Assembly: GCA_025360685.1 (NCBI GenBank)
Contig: JANYBR010000197.1
Coordinates: forward strand, 1-6,355
Length of the DNA stretch: 6,355 bases
Direction: 5' to 3'
Source: Pseudomonadota bacterium
GTDB lineage: Bacteria; Pseudomonadota; Alphaproteobacteria; Micropepsales; Micropepsaceae
The translations under genes were made by a program, and so were the position numbers. A model generated the notes under the pieces. The model was given only the letters and a program-made list of their open reading frames with translations, was not told the DNA's origin and ran no database searches. Below are positions 1 through 4,299 of this stretch, piece by piece (the first letter of the stretch is position 1; each line of letters opens with the position of its first letter).

Positions 1-2
1 GC

Positions 3-65
3 TTCCGCGCCAACGCGCTCAACCACCTCGACGTCATGGCCCGCGACTGCGGGCCACCCAGGTGA
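3..65 (+). pseudogene. Possible 3' end of an unidentified gene, disrupted by a repeat
   Basis: Reading from base 3 gives about 20 codons (FRANALNHLDVMARDCGPPR) ending in two consecutive TGA codons at 63-68. Nearly every third position is G or C, as in the real genes here, so this may be the end of a gene entering from the left. The last codons lie inside a palindromic repeat (33-61). Just past the repeat a different frame stays open to a TAG at 113-115 and ends in MKDCDFTNSVSDQSFN, which also looks protein-like. One reading is a gene whose tail was frameshifted by repeat insertion. I recognise no family, and the fragment is too short to be sure it is coding. Confidence 0.22.
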
Positions 66-165
66 TGAAGGACTGCGATTTCACCAATTCGGTCTCAGAC
101 CAATCGTTCAACTAGGAGCGCTTCCCCAACTGGGTGGCCCGCACTGCCCCTAACGACAGTGCGGG
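33..165. repeat. Inverted pair of REP-like palindromes (BIME-like)
   Basis: The left unit (33-61) has an 8-bp stem, TGGCCCGC at 37-44 pairing with GCGGGCCA at 49-56, loop GACT, followed by CCCAG. The right unit is inverted: CTGGGTGGCCCGC at 130-142 is the exact reverse complement of 49-61. It runs into a second stem, CCCGCACTG (138-146) with CAGTGCGGG (157-165) around a 10-nt loop. About 68 nt separate the units. The same unit recurs as an inverted pair at 4076-4211, so this is a dispersed family resembling the REP/BIME class of extragenic repeats. It lies downstream of rplI and could protect or end that transcript, but there is no T-tract. Confidence 0.7.
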
Positions 166-188
166 GGGCGGGCGAGGACAATCGTAGG

Positions 189-204
189 TGAGGCTGCAGC
201 CTCA
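189..204. repeat. 16-bp perfect palindrome over the rplI stop codon
   Basis: TGAGGCTGCAGCCTCA is a perfect palindrome that includes the rplI stop codon (202-204). As RNA it can form a 6-bp stem with a TGCA loop. There is no T-run after it on the minus strand, so it is not a standard intrinsic terminator, though it could stall or protect the 3' end. The palindrome is certain; a function is a guess. Confidence 0.45.
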
Positions 205-786
205 GGCTTCCTTCGCTTCATCGACTTCCGGCTTGGGCGCGGCGCCTTCTTCGAACAGTTCCTCGGCCTTGACGACGGCTTCTTCCTGTTCGGTCTTCTC
301 GGCGAGAACGTCTTCGCCGCGTGCCTGGCGCTCGGCTTCGTCTTCGCTGCGCGCCACGTTGATCGTGACCTTCACGCGTACTTCCGGGTGCAGGCGCACG
401 GTGATGGTGAACAGGCCAATCGTCTTGATCGCCTGGTCGAGCGGTACCTGGGTGCGACTGATCGTGATGCCACCGGCCGACACGGCGTCGGAGATGTCGC
501 GCGGGCTGACCGAGCCGTACAGCTGGCCGCGATCGCCAGCCTGGCGGATCAGCACGAAGCTCTTGCCGTCGAGCTTCTTGCCGACGGCTTCGGCTTCCTT
601 TTTCTGTTCCAGGTTACGCGCTTCGAGCTGCGACTTCTGGCCCAGGAAGAATTCCCGGTTGGCCTTGGTGGCGCGCAGGGCCTTCTTTTCGGGCAGAAGG
701 AAGTTGCGGGCGAACCCGTCCTTCACCTTCACCTCGTCGCCCATCTGGCCGAGCTTCTCGACCCGTTCGAGCAGGATTACTTGCAT
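202..786 (-). CDS. rplI: 50S ribosomal protein L9
   Basis: Large-subunit protein that binds 23S rRNA near the base of the L1 stalk. The 194-residue product begins with the L9 N-domain (about residues 1-50), including the family pattern MQVILLERVEKLGQMGDEVKVK then GFARNFLLP. A charged connecting helix follows (about 41-74, rich in K, E, Q), then the C-domain (about 75-149). The last 45 residues form a Glu/Ala-rich acidic tail; many bacterial L9 proteins stop near 150. The ATG at 786 is preceded by a good Shine-Dalgarno (GGGAG, 6 nt away) and sits 13 nt after the rpsR stop, so the gene is the last of the ribosomal operon. The DUF2232 membrane-protein gene that I recall lying between rpsR and rplI in many relatives is absent. 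Its TGA lies inside a 16-bp perfect palindrome. Confidence 0.97.
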   Translation of the reverse strand: MQVILLERVEKLGQMGDEVKVKDGFARNFLLPEKKALRATKANREFFLGQKSQLEARNLEQKKEAEAVGKKLDGKSFVLIRQAGDRGQLYGSVSPRDISDAVSAGGITISRTQVPLDQAIKTIGLFTITVRLHPEVRVKVTINVARSEDEAERQARGEDVLAEKTEQEEAVVKAEELFEEGAAPKPEVDEAKEA

Positions 787-799
787 GGCGCTCTCCCGC

Positions 800-1129
800 T
801 CAATTCAGCACATAGGGAAGCAGCGCCATGAACCGCGCGCGCTTGATGGCGTTGGCGAGGATACGCTGCTTCTTGTTGGACACCGCCGTGATGCGGCTCG
901 GCACGATCTTGCCGCGCTCGGAGATGTAGCGCTGCAACAGCTTGACGTCCTTGTAGTCGATCTTGGGCGCGTTGGCGCCGGAGAACGGGCAGGTCTTCTT
1001 GCGGCGGAAAAACGGACGGCGTTGTCCGCCGCCTTCGCCGCCGCGTCCGCCACCCTCGCGGCCGCCGTCGCGTCCACCGCCGTCACGATCGCGGCCACCG
1101 CCGCCGGAACGTTCGCCACCGAAACTCAT
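800..1129 (-). CDS. rpsR: 30S ribosomal protein S18 with Gly/Arg-rich N-terminal extension
   Basis: Small-subunit protein that pairs with S6 on the platform of the 30S subunit. Residues about 37-109 are a typical S18 core: RRPFFRRKKTCPFSG, then APKIDYKDVKLLQRYISERGKI, then PSRITAVSNKKQR and a basic C-terminal helix. Total length is 109 residues against roughly 75-85 usual for the family. The excess is an N-terminal segment (residues 1-36) with 19 Gly and 6 Arg plus Asp/Glu, built of RDGG, REGGG and RGG units. The ATG at 1127-1129 overlaps the rpsF TGA as ATGA, implying translational coupling. No other ATG, GTG or TTG start lies between it and the core, so the extension is probably translated. 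rplI follows 13 nt downstream. Confidence 0.96.
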   Translation of the reverse strand: MSFGGERSGGGGRDRDGGGRDGGREGGGRGGEGGGQRRPFFRRKKTCPFSGANAPKIDYKDVKLLQRYISERGKIVPSRITAVSNKKQRILANAIKRARFMALLPYVLN

Positions 1130-1500
1130 AGTGCAGCCTCTGCTTCGACGCCTTCAGGTTTGCGCTCGCCTTCGGGGCGATCGTCTCTACGGTTCTTGTT
1201 CGAGGAAACCTCGAACGCATCCACGCTCACAGTGATGTAGCGCAGCACGTCTTCGTTGATCTTGAGCTGGCGCTCGAGTTCGACGACGGCCTTGGCCGGC
1301 GCGTTGATGTTGAGGAGCACATAGTGCCCCTTGCGATTCTTCTTGATGCGATAGGCGAGTCCGCGCAGGCCCCAATATTCCTGCTTCTCGACCTTGCCGC
1401 CTTCGCCTTCGACGATGGTTTTAAGGTGGGTCGCCAACGCGTCGACCTGTTGCGCGCTGATGTCCTGGCGCGCGATCAGGAGATGCTCGTATAGAGCCAT
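1126..1500 (-). CDS. rpsF: 30S ribosomal protein S6
   Basis: Small-subunit protein with a ferredoxin-like fold that binds 16S rRNA as a partner of S18. The 124-residue product has the S6 pattern: MALYEHLLIARQDIS at the start, the EYWGLRGLAYRIKKNRKGHY strand-turn region (about 41-60), then a strand and helix (61-82) and RYITVSVDAF. The last 27 or so residues are a charged tail ending VEAEAAL. The ATG at 1498-1500 was chosen because the S6 fold begins there and AAAGGGA lies about 6 nt upstream; the frame stays open further upstream, but that stretch has no S6 similarity. First gene of the operon; its stop overlaps the rpsR start. S6:S18 binding to their own mRNA is known in several bacteria. 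I did not identify that motif with certainty in this leader. Confidence 0.97.
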   Translation of the reverse strand: MALYEHLLIARQDISAQQVDALATHLKTIVEGEGGKVEKQEYWGLRGLAYRIKKNRKGHYVLLNINAPAKAVVELERQLKINEDVLRYITVSVDAFEVSSNKNRRDDRPEGERKPEGVEAEAAL

Positions 1501-1626
1501 GTCCGTCCCTTTGTTCTGGCCGCGGAACGGATCGGGGCGGGCACCCTTCACCGCTTCGGATCGCGAGGAACGCGCACAATGCGCTGATCCCGGTTCAAGT
1601 CCGGGACTCCCCGCGACCGCAGTCGC
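1501..1626 (-). other. rpsF 5' leader with tRNA T-arm-like hairpin
   Basis: If transcription starts about 7 nt after the -10 box at 1633-1638, the leader is about 125 nt. Its strongest structure is at 1588-1606: on the plus strand TCCCGG, a 7-nt loop TTCAAGT, then CCGGGA, which matches a tRNA T-arm including the GGTTCAAGTCC box. A second small inverted repeat (GCGCA/TGCGC) sits at 1572-1584. The plus-strand sequence after the T-arm runs ACTCCCCGCGACC. No matching 5' acceptor strand or anticodon arm could be found, so this is not a complete tRNA. It could be a tRNA remnant or part of an S6:S18 control structure on the minus-strand mRNA. The leader limits are inferred. Confidence 0.4.
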
Positions 1627-1632
1627 GCGCGG

Positions 1633-1661
1633 CTTATAGGCGATGCGCCTGCCCCGGGCAA
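1633..1661 (-). promoter_or_regulatory. Predicted promoter of rpsF-rpsR-rplI
   Basis: On the minus strand, TTGCCC (1656-1661) matches the -35 consensus at 4 of 6 bases and TATAAG (1633-1638) matches the -10 at 5 of 6, with an ideal 17-bp spacer. It lies between the terminator of the upstream peptide gene (1680-1722) and rpsF, about 130 nt before the rpsF start, which is where an operon promoter is expected. Confidence 0.62.
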
Positions 1662-1679
1662 CCCCGTCGGCGAGGCCCC

Positions 1680-1722
1680 AAAAAAGCAAGGGCGCAGGCG
1701 GACGAGATGCCCGTCCGCGCCC
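1680..1722 (-). terminator. Intrinsic terminator of the His/Trp-rich peptide gene
   Basis: On the minus strand, GGGCGCGGACG (1712-1722) pairs with CGTCCG (1699-1704) and CGCCC (1690-1694) across a 4-nt bulge and a 7-nt loop. The hairpin is followed by TTGCTTTTTT (1680-1689). It begins about 30 nt after the stop codon of the peptide gene at 1754 and just before the rpsF promoter, so it separates the two transcription units. Confidence 0.75.
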
Positions 1723-1753
1723 AGGGAGCCGCGAATTCGCGGCGGGATTTATG

Positions 1754-1930
1754 CTACCAGTCCCAGCGACGGCACCAACGCGCATGGTGGTGCCAGCCCC
1801 ACGCGCCACAATGGCGGTGGTGATGCCAGTGATGATGGCCCGGACCGATATGGATCGTCAGGGCTTCAGCCGACGAGACCGATGCGCCAAGCAGGCCCAA
1901 TGCAAAAACCGAAGCGATCAATGTTTTCAT
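1754..1930 (-). CDS. Small secreted His/Trp-rich peptide, putative metal binder
   Basis: Predicted 58-residue protein. Residues 1-23 (MKTLIASVFALGLLG, then ASVSSAEA) form a classic Sec signal peptide with an AEA cleavage motif. The mature part is about 35 residues with 11 His, 6 Trp and 2 Cys, in clusters HHHWHHHRH, WGWHHH and a final CRRWDW. His-dense exported peptides often bind Cu, Ni, Zn or haem; that role here is inference. The start at 1930 was chosen over the longer open frame to 2197 because the signal peptide begins there and AGAGG lies 5 nt upstream. It is a single-gene unit with its own terminator (1680-1722), divergent from the transporter at 2130. Similar short signal-peptide proteins with His-rich tails occur as uncharacterised proteins in Hyphomicrobiales. 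Confidence 0.78.
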   Translation of the reverse strand: MKTLIASVFALGLLGASVSSAEALTIHIGPGHHHWHHHRHCGAWGWHHHARWCRRWDW

Positions 1931-1954
1931 GGAGACCTCTATTTTGTCGAGTTC

Positions 1955-1980
1955 GGCATCGAAGCAACAGCAGCGATGCC
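1955..1980 (-). promoter_or_regulatory. Inverted repeat in the 5' region of the peptide gene
   Basis: GGCATCG (1955-1961) and CGATGCC (1974-1980) are exact reverse complements separated by 12 nt, 25 nt upstream of the peptide start codon. It could be a hairpin in the 5' untranslated RNA or an operator. Only the repeat itself is observed. Confidence 0.35.
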
Positions 1981-2026
1981 AAGTTTTGCGACGCCGCCCC
2001 GCACGGAACAATTGTCGGGCGGAGCG

Positions 2027-2089
2027 GATGAATGGCCGATGAATGACGCGACTGTCATTTTGCCAATCGACGCTGTTGCGGCGCGCCGC
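2027..2089. promoter_or_regulatory. Repeat-rich divergent control region
   Basis: The spacer between the peptide gene (minus) and the transporter gene (plus) holds three ordered signals. GATGAATG occurs twice, at 2027-2034 and 2038-2045, with an 11-bp period, about one helix turn. An inverted repeat AATGAC-N6-GTCATT covers 2042-2059. A 12-bp perfect palindrome GCGGCGCGCCGC lies at 2078-2089. Tandem and inverted sites like these are typical of operators for one regulator controlling two divergent genes. No regulator gene is in the window. Promoter boxes here are weak (for example CATAGT at 2100-2105), so I place none. Confidence 0.4.
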
Positions 2090-2129
2090 GTGAGTTGCGC
2101 ATAGTGCGTGCGGGCAGTGGTTACATTTG

Positions 2130-3440
2130 ATGGGCCGGATGCAAACGGAAGAAGCGCGAGTATTCGCCAAAGCCGCGCGGCGACTCATCCCATTCATGGC
2201 TCTGCTCTATGTGGTCAGCTTTCTCGACCGCGTCAATGTCGGGTTCGCCGCGCTGACGATGAACAAAGCCATGGGCTTTTCGCCCGAGGTTTATGGCTTC
2301 GGCGCAGGCATTTTCTTCTTCGGATATTTCCTGTTCGAAGTACCGTCGAACATCATCATGGAAAAGCTCGGCGCGCGGCTGTGGATCTGCCGCATCATGC
2401 TGACCTGGGGCGCTGTCTCGATGGCGACCGCGTTCGTGCAGGGCGCCTCGAGTTTCTACGTGGTGCGTTTTCTCCTCGGCGCGGCCGAGGCCGGATTCTT
2501 CCCCGGCATGGTGCTCTATCTGACCTACTGGTTTCCGCAGGCGACGCGGGCACGGTTCATTGCACTGTTCCTCGCTGCCGTGCCCTTGGCGAATGTCATT
2601 GGCGGACCGGCGTCGGGCTACATCCTTGGCATCAGCCCCTATTGGCACCTGAGCGGTTGGCAGTGGCTGTTCCTGCTTGAAGGGCTGCCGTCGGTGCTGC
2701 TCGGTTTTGTTGTGCTGGTGCGAATGCCGGACCGGCCGTCAAAAGCCAAGTGGCTCACGGACGGCGAAAAATCCGTAGTGCTCGGCGCTCTGGCGCAGGA
2801 GCCGCCGCGCACCCACACGAAATTTCTTCCGATGCTGCGCGATCCGCGCGTCTGGCTGTTGTCGATTCCCGATTTCGGCATCGTGCTCGGTCTTTACGGA
2901 CTCAATCTGTGGCTGCCGCAGATCGTCAAGGAGATGGGATTCTCGAACATCGAGACAGGCTTCGTCGTGGCGGCGCCCTACTTCGTCAGCATGGCCGTGA
3001 TGGTGCTGTGGGGCATGTCGAGCGATGCGCGCGGCGAGCGCATCTGGCACATCGCTTCAGCATCGCTGCTTGGCGCGGCAGGTCTGGTCGGCGCGGCGCT
3101 GCTGCACTCGCCTGTGGCGGTTCTGGTTTCCCTGACGATCGCGGCGAGCGGGATCTACGCCGCTCTCGCCGTGTTCTGGACCCTGCCGACATCGTTCCTC
3201 GGCGGCACGGCGGCGGCGGCCGGCATCGCGCTGATCAACTCGATCAGCAACACAGGCGGGTTTTTCGGTCCCTATCTCATGGGTTGGCTGAAGCAGCACA
3301 CCGGCAGCTATTCCGCCGGGCTCGGCGTGCTATCGATCGGCCTGATCGTGGCCGCGATCCTGGTCGTCGCCATCGGCCGGACGCTTACGTTCGCAGGCCG
3401 TTCGCGCGCGCTGGAAAAATTCACGCGGATCGGTGCGTGA
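2130..3440 (+). CDS. MFS transporter, anion:cation symporter (ACS) type
   Basis: Inner-membrane secondary transporter of 436 residues with about 12 hydrophobic segments in two groups around a hydrophilic central loop (about 198-236). It carries hallmarks of the ACS family, whose members take up organic anions such as tartrate, phthalate and hydroxyphenylacetate with protons. These are FLDRVNVGFAAL at the end of helix 1 (31-42), a FGYFLFEVPSN helix 2 (64-74), GARLW in place of the usual loop 2-3 motif (81-85), RFLLGAAEAGFFPG in helix 4 (113-126), and SGWQWLFLLEG (175-185) before helix 6. The substrate cannot be read from sequence. ATG 2130 was chosen; TTG 2127 and ATG 2139 are alternatives and none has a strong ribosome binding site. 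The gene stands alone, divergent from the His-rich peptide gene. Length and motifs suggest an intact protein. Confidence 0.93.
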   Translation: MGRMQTEEARVFAKAARRLIPFMALLYVVSFLDRVNVGFAALTMNKAMGFSPEVYGFGAGIFFFGYFLFEVPSNIIMEKLGARLWICRIMLTWGAVSMATAFVQGASSFYVVRFLLGAAEAGFFPGMVLYLTYWFPQATRARFIALFLAAVPLANVIGGPASGYILGISPYWHLSGWQWLFLLEGLPSVLLGFVVLVRMPDRPSKAKWLTDGEKSVVLGALAQEPPRTHTKFLPMLRDPRVWLLSIPDFGIVLGLYGLNLWLPQIVKEMGFSNIETGFVVAAPYFVSMAVMVLWGMSSDARGERIWHIASASLLGAAGLVGAALLHSPVAVLVSLTIAASGIYAALAVFWTLPTSFLGGTAAAAGIALINSISNTGGFFGPYLMGWLKQHTGSYSAGLGVLSIGLIVAAILVVAIGRTLTFAGRSRALEKFTRIGA

Positions 3441-3526
3441 CTAGAATTTGTGCCTGACACCGGCCTGCTTCATGATCGCATTCGCGGTGTGGCGCGAAAG
3501 AACGCGTCGATTGCAGACGCGTTGTA
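3441..3526 (-). pseudogene. Decayed 3' end of a minus-strand gene
   Basis: The minus strand reads NAIMKQAGVRHKF and a TAG stop at 3443-3441, directly abutting the transporter stop. About ten codons upstream this frame stops looking protein-like, but the neighbouring frame reads TYNASAIDAFFRAT, which would join it after a single frameshift near 3490. There is no start codon with a ribosome binding site, and the plus-strand VOC gene starts nearby. The ending with a terminal Phe resembles the last strand of an outer-membrane beta-barrel protein, but that is a weak hint. I read it as debris from a lost gene. Confidence 0.3.
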
Positions 3527-3548
3527 CGTCGTGCAACAGTCACGACGT
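3526..3548. promoter_or_regulatory. Inverted repeat upstream of the VOC gene
   Basis: ACGTCGTG (3526-3533) and CACGACGT (3541-3548) are perfect 8-bp reverse complements around a 7-nt spacer, ending 37 nt before the VOC start. The centre-to-centre geometry suits a dimeric regulator operator; a hairpin is also possible. There is no T-tract, so it is not an intrinsic terminator for the transporter. Confidence 0.4.
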
Positions 3549-3585
3549 CAGAAAATTTCAGGGACCTCGCCATGAAGAAGCGGTC

Positions 3586-4011
3586 GTGAACGAACGGAAT
3601 CCACATGCTGGTTCACCTTTTCAAGCCATTCGGGCGATCGACTATACCGTCATCTTTGTGCGCGACATGGCAGCGATGCGTCGCTTCTACGAAGACATCC
3701 TTTGTTTTCCACTGTTACGGGAACTTGCGCCAGGTTGGATCGAGTATCGGGTGGGCGACAACACCTTGGCCTTGGCCACGCCCAGCCGAACTGCGGCAGA
3801 TGCTCCAACGCCCAACGGTAGCGCCTCGCTTCAATTGGCGTTCAAAGTTTCCATTCCCGACGTTGATAGGTGCGCCGACGAACTCGTGCGGCAGGGCGTC
3901 AGTCTGCTCTCACCACCTAGAGACCAGGTCTTCGGACATCGCACGTTGTTCTTCCGTGATCCGGATGGAAATCTATTGGAGGTGTTTGCGGACGTTGTTG
4001 AGCGTAAGTAG
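3586..4011 (+). CDS. VOC (glyoxalase/bleomycin-resistance fold) family protein
   Basis: Cytoplasmic protein of 141 residues with one vicinal-oxygen-chelate domain. Strand-helix module one runs IDYTVIFVRDMAAMRRFYEDIL (18-39). Module two runs LQLAFKVSIPDVDRCADELVRQGV (82-105) and ends FFRDPDGNLLEVF (122-134). VOC enzymes usually bind a divalent metal with His or Glu from these modules. Here the first His is Tyr20 and the second is Gln83, and only Glu132 remains, so the protein may be metal-free, a binding protein, or use other ligands. The GTG at 3586 was chosen because the domain starts about 18 residues later; the open frame to 3448 adds an unlikely segment and would overlap the inverted repeat at 3526-3548. 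Substrate unknown. It is not clearly co-transcribed with the transporter (145-nt gap). Confidence 0.85.
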   Translation: MNERNPHAGSPFQAIRAIDYTVIFVRDMAAMRRFYEDILCFPLLRELAPGWIEYRVGDNTLALATPSRTAADAPTPNGSASLQLAFKVSIPDVDRCADELVRQGVSLLSPPRDQVFGHRTLFFRDPDGNLLEVFADVVERK

Positions 4012-4075
4012 CTCTGGAACGGTCCAGGCGGATCGGGCGTGAGACGGTTTTGGGTCGTGTCGATTCAATCTCGGT

Positions 4076-4211
4076 GTCATGGCCCGCTGGAGAGCGGGCC
4101 ACCCAGATGGGGACACGTTCAGTGTGGACAAATTTGGCTCCGGCCTCAGCATAATTTCGCAATGCCGTAGCAAGCGTCACCTGGGCGGCCCGCTCTCCGG
4201 CGGGCCGTGAC
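4076..4211. repeat. Second inverted pair of REP-like palindromes
   Basis: The left unit (4076-4106) has TGGCCCGCT (4080-4088) pairing with AGCGGGCCA (4093-4101) around GGAG, then CCCAG. The right unit (4180-4211) is its inverted copy, with CGGCCCGC (4186-4193) pairing with GCGGGCCG (4200-4207) around TCTCCG. Read on the minus strand, the right unit differs from the left at only a few bases. The core between them is about 73 nt and shows no clear likeness to the core of the pair at 33-165. The whole makes up most of the 288-nt gap between the VOC gene and fabD. I see no gene in that gap. Confidence 0.75.
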
Positions 4212-4299
4212 AAATGAGGCTGAGACTCGAACCAAGAATGCCTGACCGCGAACGAAGCCCGCTTGACTCATCCCGCCCCTTGGTCTTTTTCACGCTCCC

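Noticed and set aside
188..1240. 350-codon plus-strand open frame across rplI, rpsR and rpsF
   Set aside because: Antisense to three certain ribosomal protein genes, and its Ser/Ala/Arg-rich product shows no domain.
1534..1615. A complete tRNA gene
   Set aside because: Only a T-arm is convincing. The best upstream acceptor candidate (GGGGCGG) leaves two mismatches, and no D-arm or anticodon arm folds.
1501..1809. N-terminal extension of S6 to an upstream ATG
   Set aside because: The extension would cross the predicted terminator and promoter and has no S6 similarity. The ATG at 1500 has a ribosome binding site.
1931..2197. N-terminal extension of the His/Trp-rich peptide to 147 residues
   Set aside because: The signal peptide and ribosome binding site fix the start at 1930. 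The extension covers the control region and is Arg/Cys-rich without features.
2750..3457. 235-codon plus-strand open frame within the MFS gene
   Set aside because: It is a shifted frame of the transporter, very rich in Arg, with no recognisable domain.
3917..4213. Minus-strand open frame over the VOC gene end and the second repeat pair
   Set aside because: It reads through palindromic repeats, its third codon positions are mixed, and it overlaps the VOC gene.
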